This document shows, piece after piece, positions 1 to 7,919 of a DNA stretch of 39,707 nucleotides. The translations under genes were made by a program, and so were the position numbers. This DNA comes from an uncultured Bacteroidales bacterium (GTDB taxonomy: Bacteria > Bacteroidota > Bacteroidia > Bacteroidales > F082). The stretch lies in contig CAJOCJ010000018.1 in the NCBI GenBank assembly GCA_905236635.1, positions 1-39,707 on the forward strand, written 5' to 3'. The notes beneath the pieces are model-generated. The model ran no database searches. It saw nothing but the letters and a program-made list of their open reading frames with translations, and had not been told where the DNA came from. Each line of letters begins with the position of its first letter. Position 1 is the stretch's first letter.

Positions 1-142
1 CCCGGAGGGTGGAGATTTTTTATCTCCAGCTCGCGAAGCCCTTGCAGGGGGCAAAAAGCCTTTTAAGCAAAAAGCAAAGCGAACACCGCTTTCCCGCCCA
101 CACACTCACAATTGCTGCAGAAACACGGTATAGGAGCAGGAA

Positions 143-508
143 CTATTTTGCAATTTGATACCCGACAGCGACTAGAAGCAATCCTAATAATATGCTGCCA
201 GCGACGTATAGTGAGAAATATAGCCAGTTCCCAGATTGAAACAGTTGCAAACTTTCTTTTGAAAACGTGGAAAATGTGGTAAAACCGCCACAAAATCCGA
301 CACTCAAGAAAAGAACAAGCTGCTGGGAAGCGTTGGCACATCGGCTGAATATACCCCACAAGACACCAATCAACAAACAGCCTAGAAGATTGACAGTGAA
401 TGTCGCCCAAGGGAAACCGCCTGTATATTTAACAAGAAGTGACACAATGTATCGTAAAGCTCCACCAAGGAAACTGCCAGCGCCGACTATAAGGATGTTT
501 TTTAGCAT
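143..508 (-). CDS. crcB: CrcB/FluC fluoride ion channel
   Basis: This 121-residue protein exports fluoride across the inner membrane as a dual-topology dimer. It has four hydrophobic segments, the early glycine-rich GAGSFLGGALRY motif, the NLLGC segment and the GFCGGFTTFSTF motif that lines the fluoride pore. Its length is normal for the family. It lies 22 bp downstream of a small minus-strand gene and is probably co-transcribed with it. Nothing links it to the phage; it is host flanking DNA. The family assignment is secure. Confidence 0.95.
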   Translation of the reverse strand: MLKNILIVGAGSFLGGALRYIVSLLVKYTGGFPWATFTVNLLGCLLIGVLWGIFSRCANASQQLVLFLSVGFCGGFTTFSTFSKESLQLFQSGNWLYFSLYVAGSILLGLLLVAVGYQIAK

Positions 509-530
509 TTCACAAATCTTATCTTCCCTT

Positions 531-716
531 TTATTGATACTTATTAAATTGATACTTTTCTCTCAATTCTGCCTTTTTATTTTGTGGCAATGATTTGAAA
601 TATGATTTCCATCCGGGACAGAAATTGATGTGCCAACGCCAGAAACGCCCCATCAGTGATTTGGGCTTGGCATCATAATGAGCACGAATTTTACAGTTTT
701 CGCAAGGGTGTGCCAT
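531..716 (-). CDS. Small conserved protein, function unknown
   Basis: A 61-residue basic protein with an N-terminal CENCKIR motif and a W-rich middle (GRFWRWHINFCPGWKSYFKSLP). The two CxxC-like cysteines near the N-terminus and a third in the middle could bind a metal, but I see no complete zinc ribbon. It lies just upstream of crcB on the same strand, and a TAATTTTG promoter box sits 23 bp before its start. I do not recognise a functional family. It is probably a host gene conserved in Bacteroidales. Confidence 0.7.
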   Translation of the reverse strand: MAHPCENCKIRAHYDAKPKSLMGRFWRWHINFCPGWKSYFKSLPQNKKAELREKYQFNKYQ

Positions 717-738
717 AGTGTTTATTTTTTGAATGATG

Positions 739-746
739 CAAAATTA
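739..746 (-). promoter_or_regulatory. Bacteroidota -7 box for the small gene and crcB
   Basis: On the minus strand this reads TAATTTTG, matching the Bacteroidota sigma-ABfr -7 consensus TAnnTTTG. It lies 23 bp before the start at 716, a normal spacing, and would drive the small gene and crcB. Confidence 0.5.
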
Positions 747-760
747 CTAAAAGCAGAGAG

Positions 761-2110
761 CTATAACAACGGTGTCATGTAGAGCGGCAAAAACACCAAG
801 CCGTCCTTGAGTTCCAGATCTTTTGAGTGGAGAACGTAAGGGGTTGACAAATAGTTGCTGTATTTCTCAATGCATTTCTTGATTGAAGACAGGGTGTAAT
901 TGGTGCTGCTTTTGACCTCAATCGGTGAAATGTTGTGCCTTGAAGTTACGATTTCCTTTTGAATAAGGAAGTCGATTTCCATGCGGTTTTCAGCGTCGTC
1001 CTTGTCGTAGTTGCTGAAGAAATACAGCTTTTTGCCACTAGCTTTCAGCATCTGTGCGACGATATTTTCCACGAGCATTCCCTCGTTGATTTCCAATTTG
1101 TCGAACATCAGCTTCTGATAGATTTCATTGCTCACGATGCCTCTGGCATTGAATGCGAGCGAAATGAGCAGTCCAGTGTCGCAAAAATAGCATTTGAGCA
1201 TGGTGCGGTCTTCGTTGAGCTGCAGACCGATGTTGGGAGCGGTGGTGTTGTAGCAGACGTTGACTATTTTGGCATCATCGAGCCAAAAGAATGCGCCGTC
1301 GTATTCGCGCATGCGGGCATCGTCTCTCAATGCTGAAAGAGTGAACTTTTTCTCGTGTTTCTGGAGCTGCCCAGGAATGGCGTCGTAGATGGCGGAAACT
1401 CTTGCGGTTGCGGAGCCTGCATATTTCTTGATGTCGTTTTTGTAAAGCTGCAGGATCTGACGTTTGATGGAGTCAACTTTGTTGAAATCCTTGCTTTGGA
1501 CGTATTCGGCAACGGCCTGAGGCATGCCTCCGACAATCATGTATTGGCGGAAATAGTGCATGGCATCGCGATGGAAATCGCCCATGGGCTTTTGCTTTTC
1601 GAACTGTTGTCGGATATATGGCATCAACATCTCGTTGCTCATTGCCCAAAGGAACTCTTCGAAATCCATAGGATACATGTCGATTCCTTCTTCTTCGGAT
1701 GGGATAACTATGTTCTCGACATTTTTCTTGATGGAAATAAGCGAGCCTGTCTCCAGATAATCGAAGCGGTGGTCGGCGACCAAGGTTTTGATGGCCTCAC
1801 GAGCACGAGGACACTTCTGCACTTCGTCGAAGATGATGAGCGATTTGCGCCGTGTGAGGTTTTTCTTATAGTGAAGTTGGATGTTTTGCAAAAGCGTGTC
1901 AACATCTTCCAAATATTCATCGAACCAACCTTTTACACGTGATGGGGCTTTGCTGAAGTCGATAAGAATATATGAGTCATATTCGTTGCGAGCGAATTCC
2001 TCAGCAATATAGCTCTTTCCGATACGGCGAGCACCTTCGATGAGCAGTGCTGTTGTGCCATCTTTTTCTCGTTTCCACTGGACAAGTTTGTCGTAGATTT
2101 TTCTTTTCAT
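761..2110 (-). CDS. ATPase with AAA_14-type and DUF4143 domains
   Basis: A 449-residue P-loop ATPase. Walker A is GARRIGKS near residue 27 and Walker B is LIIFDEVQKC. The C-terminal DUF4143 region ends in a PDDEXK-like segment (EIDFLI followed by ISPIEVKSS), as is usual for this family. The role of the family is unsettled; some members look like mobile or defence accessory genes. I chose the ATG at 2110 rather than an upstream start because a clear AGGAAAGGTG ribosome site precedes it. It is the last recognisable host gene before the prophage. Confidence 0.85.
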   Translation of the reverse strand: MKRKIYDKLVQWKREKDGTTALLIEGARRIGKSYIAEEFARNEYDSYILIDFSKAPSRVKGWFDEYLEDVDTLLQNIQLHYKKNLTRRKSLIIFDEVQKCPRAREAIKTLVADHRFDYLETGSLISIKKNVENIVIPSEEEGIDMYPMDFEEFLWAMSNEMLMPYIRQQFEKQKPMGDFHRDAMHYFRQYMIVGGMPQAVAEYVQSKDFNKVDSIKRQILQLYKNDIKKYAGSATARVSAIYDAIPGQLQKHEKKFTLSALRDDARMREYDGAFFWLDDAKIVNVCYNTTAPNIGLQLNEDRTMLKCYFCDTGLLISLAFNARGIVSNEIYQKLMFDKLEINEGMLVENIVAQMLKASGKKLYFFSNYDKDDAENRMEIDFLIQKEIVTSRHNISPIEVKSSTNYTLSSIKKCIEKYSNYLSTPYVLHSKDLELKDGLVFLPLYMTPLL

Positions 2111-2117
2111 AATCACC

Positions 2118-2197
2118 TTTCCTAGATTTTTCAGATTATGTGTTATACACGTTTCCGCGATTTTTTGACGATGCAAATATACACATTTCCTAGATTT
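2118..2197 (-). promoter_or_regulatory. Promoter of the DUF4143 ATPase with flanking direct repeats
   Basis: A minus-strand TATATTTG box (2174-2181) matches TAnnTTTG. The 12-mer TTTCCTAGATTT occurs at 2118-2129, covering the ribosome site, and again at 2186-2197, just upstream of the -7 box. Repeats placed on both sides of a transcription start suggest an operator, possibly for autoregulation. That role is inference. Confidence 0.45.
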
Positions 2198-2259
2198 AAA
2201 TCCATTTTAAAAAAGCGCAAATTATTGAATTACAATAACTACAAAGATTTTGCAAAAAA

Positions 2260-2371
2260 TAAAAAGTACAAAAAAGTTAAATTTGCTTGGATTTTGCTTG
2301 GATTAATCCTCAAAAAACGCGGCGAAAAGTTATATGAAAGTTGGATTAATACAAATTTTGCTTCGATTTGT
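2260..2371. repeat. Left-end repeat cluster, candidate transposase-binding sites
   Basis: The 11-mer TAAAAAGTACA (2260-2270) is the inverse of TGTACTTTTTA at 39564-39574. It is followed by two near-tandem TTGCTTGGATT copies between about 2284 and 2306, then GTTGGATTAAT and TTTGCTTCGATT near 2341-2366. No gene occupies this AT-rich stretch. Mu ends carry several transposase sites, and this arrangement resembles that, but assignment as att sites is inference. Confidence 0.4.
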
Positions 2372-2457
2372 GGCTCTAAATGCCTGAAAATTCAACGGTT
2401 TAGCCGATTGTTGACAGATATTGAGACCACCGTTTAAACGGCTGTTAAACACCACTT

Positions 2458-2495
2458 AAAAAGCCTCCCGGACTGTGCTTCGGAAGGCTTTTTTT
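2458..2495 (+). terminator. Rho-independent terminator near the left phage end
   Basis: AAGCCTCCCG and CGGAAGGCTT form a 10-bp stem with one C-A mismatch around a 10-nt loop, followed by a run of T. It would stop rightward transcription entering from the left end. Between it and the repressor stop (2496-2726) I see only AT-rich sequence with one phased TTTAAA cluster (2652-2678). Confidence 0.7.
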
Positions 2496-2726
2496 GTGCC
2501 GCCAATTTTGAGTAAAAAACCGAGTTAAGGCGGAGTTAGGGCAAAAAATAAGGCGAAAAAATATCGATTCATACTCCTTTAATTCCATTTTTAGGGTTTA
2601 AAATGCCGAAAAATAACGGATTGACCCCCCTTTATTCCCAAAATAGAGCAAGTTAAAACTTATTTAAAACCCTGTAAATCAATTATTTATGACGAATTAT
2701 GCGCAAAAAACAAGGATTTTCGTGTA

Positions 2727-3137
2727 TTATCCTGCCATTGTAGTAGTTTCTCCCCCCCGATTCTCATCATTCAACTTATCTTCAAGCAGCTCAATCTGGC
2801 GATCCAACGATCTTATTGTTTTCTGTTGAGCCTCAATAGTGGCTTTATATGCTTCAATAATATCGCTATTTGGGGCAGAATCGTCAGTATTGGCTGTCTT
2901 ATACATATTCCCTTCTCCAAGTATCAACCATTCAGCAGATATTCTATATAAAATACATAAATTCTGAATTACATCCATACCTGCGACCATACGTTTATTC
3001 AGAATTTCTGAAAATTTTGTCGCTTTTATTCCCAAATTTTCAGCTAAATTAGCCTTTGTCAGGCCCTTATCAGCCTCCAAAATGCAATTTATAGCATCTA
3101 TAACACGTTGATTTATAATAACTTCAAAATTTTTCAT
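2727..3137 (-). CDS. Phage repressor, helix-turn-helix
   Basis: A 136-residue protein with an N-terminal HTH of the Cro/CI type (AENLGIKATKFSEILNKR as the recognition region), a linker, and a C-terminal predicted coiled coil (about residues 90-125, IEAQQKTIRSLDRQIELLEDKL) suited to dimerisation. It is the first leftward gene, divergent from the early operon and separated by paired operator-like repeats. This is the position of the Mu c repressor, so it probably maintains lysogeny and represses its own gene. I see no protease-type cleavage domain, so any induction route is unknown. Confidence 0.8.
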   Translation of the reverse strand: MKNFEVIINQRVIDAINCILEADKGLTKANLAENLGIKATKFSEILNKRMVAGMDVIQNLCILYRISAEWLILGEGNMYKTANTDDSAPNSDIIEAYKATIEAQQKTIRSLDRQIELLEDKLNDENRGGETTTMAG

Positions 3138-3145
3138 AAAAAATA

Positions 3146-3217
3146 CAGAATTTATGTATTAGTATTCAGAAATTATGTATATTTGCATGTCGGTTGTTTA
3201 CGATAAACACCGCCGAC
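3146..3217 (+). promoter_or_regulatory. Early promoter with repressor operators and leader hairpin
   Basis: Two direct repeats, CAGAATTTATGTAT (3146-3159) and CAGAAATTATGTAT (3167-3180), are spaced 21 bp apart, two helical turns. The second overlaps a TATATTTG box (3178-3185), so a bound repressor would block rightward transcription. Next is an imperfect hairpin (3189-3217) with GTCGG/CCGAC outside and TGTTTA/TAAACA inside. It is either a leader structure or a dyad operator for the Cro/Ner-like protein. The promoter match is direct; operator roles are inference. Confidence 0.7.
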
Positions 3218-3241
3218 AAAATTATACAAAAAAGTGATACG

Positions 3242-3421
3242 ATGAGAAAAAAAATAGAACTGACCGACCGCGACACGAGAAAGAGGATAATAAAAACCTT
3301 CGGCGTTTCCCCCATGAGCCTCTCGCTGGCGCTCAACTATAAACGTAATAGTGATGTCTGCAAAAAGATGCGTAAAATGGCTCTCGACAACGGCGGTGTG
3401 CTGCTTAAAGAAGCCAACTAA
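3242..3421 (+). CDS. Small DNA-binding protein, Cro/Ner-like
   Basis: A 59-residue basic protein and the first gene of the early operon. Its middle (DTRKRIIKTFGVSPMSLSLALNYK, in overlapping parts) has the spacing of a helix-turn-helix in which SPMSLSLAL would be the recognition helix. Size and position match Ner of Mu, which shuts down early and repressor transcription. Similar short proteins occur in other Bacteroidales phages. An upstream in-frame start near 3194 lies inside the leader hairpin and was rejected in favour of the ATG at 3242. The regulatory role is inferred. Confidence 0.6.
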   Translation: MRKKIELTDRDTRKRIIKTFGVSPMSLSLALNYKRNSDVCKKMRKMALDNGGVLLKEAN

Positions 3422-3439
3422 CACTTAATAATTATAGGT

Positions 3440-3616
3440 ATGAAAATATTAAAAGTTATCGGAGAATCAATGATGGTGGCAGGGATAGCAATAGCCATCG
3501 CCACAAAAGACGGCATCGATTATGAAATAGCGATCCGCGCGACAGGCGTTGGGCTCTTATTCATCGGAGGACTTATGGCCAAGGCTTTCGACTTCCAGAA
3601 AGGAGGCGCAAAATGA
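3440..3616 (+). CDS. Small membrane protein, early operon
   Basis: A 58-residue protein with two hydrophobic segments: about residues 5-21 (IGESMMVAGIAIAIAT) and 34-48 (GVGLLFIGGLMAKAF), joined by a short acidic stretch. It was found by reading the gap after the Cro/Ner-like gene. Its TGA overlaps the next ATG in an ATGA junction, which supports translation. No family is recognised. It may be an inner-membrane accessory protein expressed early. Confidence 0.6.
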   Translation: MKILKVIGESMMVAGIAIAIATKDGIDYEIAIRATGVGLLFIGGLMAKAFDFQKGGAK

Positions 3617-3807
3617 GAGACATAATGACAAGAATGATAAACCGCTACGATGAAGAGATATCAACATTGGAAGCTGAACTGAAGATGAAGAAAATATCTA
3701 ACCCGGCACACGAAGTGTTCCGCACCCTGATGTGGTGCAAAGCTAAACGTCAGGCCGTGACGGAAGTTCTCGCAGAATATGACAAAGAAATTCGCCAAAA
3801 CAAATAA
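3613..3807 (+). CDS. Short coiled-coil protein, early operon
   Basis: A 64-residue charged, helical protein with a likely coiled coil through most of its length (MINRYDEEISTLEAELKMKK onward). Its start overlaps the preceding stop. No enzymatic motif is present and I do not recognise a family. The transposase gene lies 100 bp downstream, after a tRNA-like minihelix. Confidence 0.6.
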   Translation: MRDIMTRMINRYDEEISTLEAELKMKKISNPAHEVFRTLMWCKAKRQAVTEVLAEYDKEIRQNK

Positions 3808-3847
3808 CTGGACTGCACTACCAACAAGAAAGCACGTAAAACCGGCA

Positions 3848-3889
3848 TCGGTGAATGGTTCCCGAGGGGTTCGACTCCCCTCCACCGAG
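3848..3889 (+). ncRNA. tRNA-like minihelix upstream of the transposase gene
   Basis: TCGGTG (3848-3853) pairs perfectly with CACCGA (3883-3888). The T-arm GAGGGG-TTCGACT-CCCCTC lies between, so acceptor-like and T-stem helices form one continuous 12-bp stack. A 10-nt linker replaces the D and anticodon arms. The GGTTCGACTCC block matches the universal tRNA T-arm and is shared with two larger tRNA-like elements in the same operon. Minihelices of this type are known RNase P substrates, so an mRNA-processing role is possible. Function is inference. Confidence 0.45.
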
Positions 3890-3908
3890 CGAAAGGAAAG
3901 GAACAGAC

Positions 3909-5891
3909 ATGTATCAGAAATACGGCGAAATATTGGCAATAAGCGTTAACGACTGGATGGCAGCCGGACTATCATACAACCAGTTTAATCATGATAGTAA
4001 GGACGGCCAGTTAAAGATTGTTTATCGCGGCATCAACGGCAATACGCTCATCGATGTGAAGTCGATAAAGCGTCCCGACCGCAGGGCTGCTATAGAGGCG
4101 AAGTTCGGCAAGATTGACGTGGAGGAGAAAAAGCAGTCGTTTATGGACGTTGTCATCGACGACCAGGCACGCGAGTTTTTCCGCGACTACACCTACACAG
4201 ATGGTACCGGCAAGACACTCCATCTGCCCGAAGACACACAGGCGCAGTATGTGAACGAGGCTTCAATCCTCAATATGTTCCGCCGTGTTTACCAACGCCA
4301 GGTTACGGCACGCGCCGCCAACGGCAAGCGTAAGACCAAAAAAGACTTTTTCGCCGAATGTGTGATACAGGCCAAAGCCCTCAACGCAGACTACCCGAAC
4401 CATCTGCCTTCGAACTCACGATCGATGGAGCGCAAATATGACGAATACAACGCTTCAGGTTGCGATTGCCTAATCAATCACATGTATGGCAAAAACAACA
4501 GTGCCAAGCTTACCGAAGAGGCAAAATACTGGCTCATAGCGAGATTTGCTACGCCGATCGAGAAAATCACCATGCAGCAGCTGTTTGTTGAATATAACAA
4601 CGAGGTGGAGAAACACGAAGATTGGAAACGCGTGGAGAGCGAGCAAACCATCTACGCCTTCCTGAACCGCCCAGAGATAAAGCCTTTGTGGTACGGCATG
4701 CGCTACGGCGAGTTGAAGAGCAAAGAGAAATACACACGCCAGCACAAGACCCTGCTGCCTACACGCCGCGACTCTATCTGGTATGGCGACGGTACCAAGC
4801 TCAACTATTACTATCGCGACGATAATGGCAATATCCGCACCTGCAACGTGTATGAGGTGATGGACGTGTATAGCGAGGTGCTGCTTGGCTACCATATCAG
4901 CGACTCTGAAGACTTCGAAGCCCAATATTTTGCATACAGGATGGCGATGCAAAAAGCCGGACACAAACCTAACGAGATACGCTACGACAACCAGGGCGGA
5001 CACAAGAAACTGGCATCGGGCGAATTCTTCAGCAAGCTGGCGAAGCTCAACATACCGACAATGCCTTACAACGGCAAATCAAAAACCATTGAATCGGCCT
5101 TTGGACGCTTTCAGGCGCAGTACCTGCACCGCGACTGGTATTTCACAGGTCAGAACATCACCACAAAGAAAGATGAGAGCCGCGAGAACTACGAGTTTAT
5201 CATGGCCAACAAGAATAACCTCCCTACACTTGACGACATAAAGAAACGCTATGCGCAACGCCGCGAAGAGTGGAACAATGCCGAGCATTTCGACACCGGC
5301 ATTCCACGGATCAAGATGTACGAGGCAAGCGTAAACGAAGCCACCACCAAAGTTGGGGTGCTTGAGATGATTGACATGTTCGGTGTGATAGACGCTACGC
5401 CTAACACCTACACCGCTTCAGGCATAACCAAAACAATCAAGAAACGCGATTATCGATGGGAGGTGCTTGACAGTGACGGCATGCCTGATTTCGACTTCCT
5501 GCGCGAAAACGTTGACCGCAAATTCCATATCGGCTACGACCTTAACGACATGAGCATGGTTGCGCTCTATACCAAGGACGCAAAGGGCTACCGCTTCGTG
5601 ACCTACGCACAGAAGTACATCGAGATCCACCGCGCCAAGGATGAGCAGACCGAGTTTGACCATCAGTTCATCAAGGCTACTGAACTTGCCAACAAGCGTT
5701 TGCGCGTGAGCATGTCGGATAGTATAGAGGACATTATGGAACAGCATGGTATGCATCCTGCCCAGCACGGCTTGAATATGCCGAAACCCAAAGGCATCAA
5801 CATGGCACGCGAGGATGTGGGACGGATGACAAAGCGTGTCTCGCAGCTGGTGACAGCCGACATGGAGGAAGACAGATACGACAGATTTTAA
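3909..5891 (+). CDS. MuA-type DDE transposase
   Basis: A 660-residue transposase. It binds the phage ends, nicks them and joins them to target DNA during integration and replicative transposition. The catalytic triad is visible as D294 (YGDGTKLN), D360 (RYDNQGG) and E395 (TIESAFGRFQ), a D-D-35-E spacing. The N-terminal ~200 residues should hold the end-binding domains, and the region after the core is a Mu-transposase-C-like beta-barrel followed by a charged tail that would contact MuB. The start at 3909 follows GAAAGGAAAGGAAC; an upstream in-frame extension runs into the tRNA-like minihelix and was rejected. The gene sits directly before a MuB-type gene, as in Mu. Confidence 0.93.
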   Translation: MYQKYGEILAISVNDWMAAGLSYNQFNHDSKDGQLKIVYRGINGNTLIDVKSIKRPDRRAAIEAKFGKIDVEEKKQSFMDVVIDDQAREFFRDYTYTDGTGKTLHLPEDTQAQYVNEASILNMFRRVYQRQVTARAANGKRKTKKDFFAECVIQAKALNADYPNHLPSNSRSMERKYDEYNASGCDCLINHMYGKNNSAKLTEEAKYWLIARFATPIEKITMQQLFVEYNNEVEKHEDWKRVESEQTIYAFLNRPEIKPLWYGMRYGELKSKEKYTRQHKTLLPTRRDSIWYGDGTKLNYYYRDDNGNIRTCNVYEVMDVYSEVLLGYHISDSEDFEAQYFAYRMAMQKAGHKPNEIRYDNQGGHKKLASGEFFSKLAKLNIPTMPYNGKSKTIESAFGRFQAQYLHRDWYFTGQNITTKKDESRENYEFIMANKNNLPTLDDIKKRYAQRREEWNNAEHFDTGIPRIKMYEASVNEATTKVGVLEMIDMFGVIDATPNTYTASGITKTIKKRDYRWEVLDSDGMPDFDFLRENVDRKFHIGYDLNDMSMVALYTKDAKGYRFVTYAQKYIEIHRAKDEQTEFDHQFIKATELANKRLRVSMSDSIEDIMEQHGMHPAQHGLNMPKPKGINMAREDVGRMTKRVSQLVTADMEEDRYDRF

Positions 5892-5924
5892 AAATTAAAC
5901 TTATAGATTAAAAATTACAGTATT

Positions 5925-6776
5925 ATGGAAAACAGAGAAAAACAACAAATCAAAGAGGCTCTCGGACGCTTCATCGAGGTGAAGGGCAGCCAGAACAAGG
6001 CAGGCAACGCCCTCAAGGGTATAAGCGCAGCTACCTTATCACAAATCATGAACGGCAACTGGGAGCTCATCAGCGACGAGATGTGGCGTAGCTTGTCGGC
6101 ACAACTCAACGTCAAAAACAAGAATTGGAACATTGTGGAAACAACCAACTACAAAGATTTGAGAGCGTTTTTCGCCGACGCTCAGGACAACAGCCTGGTG
6201 ATGGCCATCACAGGCGATGCCGGATGCGGCAAGACAGTGACGGCACGCCAGTACCAGGAAGACAACAGCAACGTATTCATGCTCTGCTGCAACGAGTTCT
6301 GGAACCGCAAGCTTTTTATGCAGGAGCTGCTTCGTGAGATGGGGAAGAACCCTGCAGGTGACACTGTTGGAGATATGATGGCCGACATCGTTTCAACCTT
6401 GAAACGCCTTGACTGCCCACTCATCATCATGGATGAGGCCGACAAACTGTCAGACCAGGTGTTTTACTTCTTTATCACGCTTTACAACCAGCTGGAAGAC
6501 CACTGCGGTATAATCCTGATGGCGACCGACTATCTGGAGAAAAAGGTTGCCAAGGGGTTGCGCCTCAACAAAAAAGGCTACAAAGAGATCTTCAGCCGTT
6601 TCGGACGCCGTTTCATACATTTGGATCCAACTTCAGACGAGGATATCATTGAGGTGTGCATCGCCAACGGCATCACCGAAAAGGACGACATCAAAGAGGT
6701 AGTTGATGAAAGCGATGCAGATCTGCGCCGTGTAAGAAGAAAAGTTTTTGCAATTAACGCCAAAAAAGCCAGATAA
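5925..6776 (+). CDS. MuB-type AAA+ transposition target-selection ATPase
   Basis: A 283-residue ATPase with an N-terminal HTH-like domain (residues 1-65, KGISAATLSQIMNGNWELIS), Walker A GDAGCGKT (97-104), Walker B LIIMDEA (166-172) and an arginine-rich C-terminus. MuB proteins form ATP-dependent filaments on DNA, activate MuA and steer integration away from the phage itself. The length is close to Mu MuB (312). It begins 33 bp after the transposase stop in the same operon. Confidence 0.9.
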   Translation: MENREKQQIKEALGRFIEVKGSQNKAGNALKGISAATLSQIMNGNWELISDEMWRSLSAQLNVKNKNWNIVETTNYKDLRAFFADAQDNSLVMAITGDAGCGKTVTARQYQEDNSNVFMLCCNEFWNRKLFMQELLREMGKNPAGDTVGDMMADIVSTLKRLDCPLIIMDEADKLSDQVFYFFITLYNQLEDHCGIILMATDYLEKKVAKGLRLNKKGYKEIFSRFGRRFIHLDPTSDEDIIEVCIANGITEKDDIKEVVDESDADLRRVRRKVFAINAKKAR

Positions 6777-6779
6777 GCC

Positions 6780-7397
6780 ATGAAACGCGCCTATTCAGTC
6801 AAGAATGTAGCCGATGCGAGGTTCAATACTCTCTGTTTGGACGATGAGTGGGAATCCGCCATCGGCACGCCGGAACTCACCGGCTCTTGGTTCATATACG
6901 GCGCACCAAAGAACGGAAAAACCACATTTGCCTTGCAGCTTGCCAAGTACCTCACCAAGTTCGGGCGCGTGGCGTATGACAGTGTGGAGGAAGGTTTGTC
7001 GCTCACAATGCAGATGGCGATGGAGCGTGTGAAGATGTCTGATGTAGGTTCAAAATTTGTGCTTCTGGAAAAGGAAGACGTTGAAGAACTGACAACCCGT
7101 CTTCAAAGACACAAGAGCCCCGATATCATCGTCATCGACTCCGTGCAGTTTATGGATCTGAAGTTTTCCGAATACAAGCATCTGAAGGAGACATTTCCCG
7201 GCAAACTGTTTATCTATATTAGCCACATTGAAGGCAAGCAGCCGGAAGGCAACACGGCCCGCCGGATCTGGAGAGACGCCAACGTGTATTTCAACATTGA
7301 GGGCTTCCGCGCCTTCCCGGTGTCGAGATACGGCGGTGGCGAGCACATAGACATCTATCCGGAGAGGGCAAAAGAGTATTGGGGTTTTGAAGACTAA
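6780..7397 (+). CDS. RecA/DnaB-like P-loop ATPase
   Basis: A 205-residue protein with Walker A GAPKNGKT (41-48), Walker B DIIVIDS (115-121) and a following IYISHIEG strand with a polar sensor position. The fold reads as a single RecA-like domain similar to small phage AAA/RecA ATPases of Bacteroidales. It has no counterpart in Mu. It starts 3 bp after the MuB stop, which suggests a role in transposition or phage replication, perhaps helicase or protein loading. That role is inferred from position only. Confidence 0.65.
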   Translation: MKRAYSVKNVADARFNTLCLDDEWESAIGTPELTGSWFIYGAPKNGKTTFALQLAKYLTKFGRVAYDSVEEGLSLTMQMAMERVKMSDVGSKFVLLEKEDVEELTTRLQRHKSPDIIVIDSVQFMDLKFSEYKHLKETFPGKLFIYISHIEGKQPEGNTARRIWRDANVYFNIEGFRAFPVSRYGGGEHIDIYPERAKEYWGFED

Positions 7398-7409
7398 AAT
7401 ACGATTACC

Positions 7410-7919
7410 ATGGATGCAAAGATTATTAACACCGGTATAAGCGACAAACAAAGAAGATGTTTGTATGCTGTTTTTCAAAAGATGGGCTATGACACCGATG
7501 CCCGCCATAGCTTTATTTATGCCTGGACAAACAAGCGCACGGAAAGCATGAAAGAGCTTGACTCCGACGAGGCGCAGCTGATGATTGACCGTCTGAACGG
7601 GCTGTTGTCGGCATTGAAAGAGCGGCGCAGAAACGATGAGTTGGACTTGCTCCGCAAAAGGGTTTTGGCAGTGATGTACGAGTATATGGACAACAATCTC
7701 ATCTTCACACAACAACGAGAGGAATATGCCAAGGGCATCGCCGTCAAAGCGACTAAAGACCTGGTCAGTACAGGTGATGTAAACAGAGACTTCAACCGCA
7801 TCAGCGGAGGCGATCTGTCGAGGATATACAATGAATTTTACAAGAGAAACCATATAAAACTGGTCCAGGACAAACTTGAATTTGGAATGGTTAAAACGAA
7901 AGACAATGAGAATACTTGA
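7410..7919 (+). CDS. GemA-like early regulatory protein (gp16 family)
   Basis: A 169-residue helical protein. Its N-terminal ISDKQRRCLYAVFQKMGYD and following SM-x-ELDSDEAQLMIDRLN resemble the GemA/gp16 (DUF1018) family of Mu-like phages, which affects host gene expression and DNA supercoiling. The C-terminal half is unlike Mu GemA and highly charged. Position among the early genes fits. The assignment is moderate; it could be an unrelated helical DNA-binding protein. Confidence 0.5.
   Translation: MDAKIINTGISDKQRRCLYAVFQKMGYDTDARHSFIYAWTNKRTESMKELDSDEAQLMIDRLNGLLSALKERRRNDELDLLRKRVLAVMYEYMDNNLIFTQQREEYAKGIAVKATKDLVSTGDVNRDFNRISGGDLSRIYNEFYKRNHIKLVQDKLEFGMVKTKDNENT

Noticed and set aside
1-142. 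Possible terminator or gene end at the left window edge (GGAGAT-T5-ATCTCC hairpin)
   Set aside because: The context is cut by the window edge and no gene reads into it convincingly, so I do not list a feature.
1355-1942. Plus-strand frame of 195 residues opposite the DUF4143 ATPase
   Set aside because: It mirrors the codons of the well-supported ATPase and has no family resemblance.
2138-2437. Plus-strand frame of 99 residues at the left phage end
   Set aside because: Lysine/phenylalanine-rich AT-driven translation with no ribosome site; it spans the promoter and repeats.
4470-5003. Minus-strand frame of 177 residues inside the transposase gene
   Set aside because: It is a shadow of the DDE catalytic region, with valine/alanine-rich composition and no start context.
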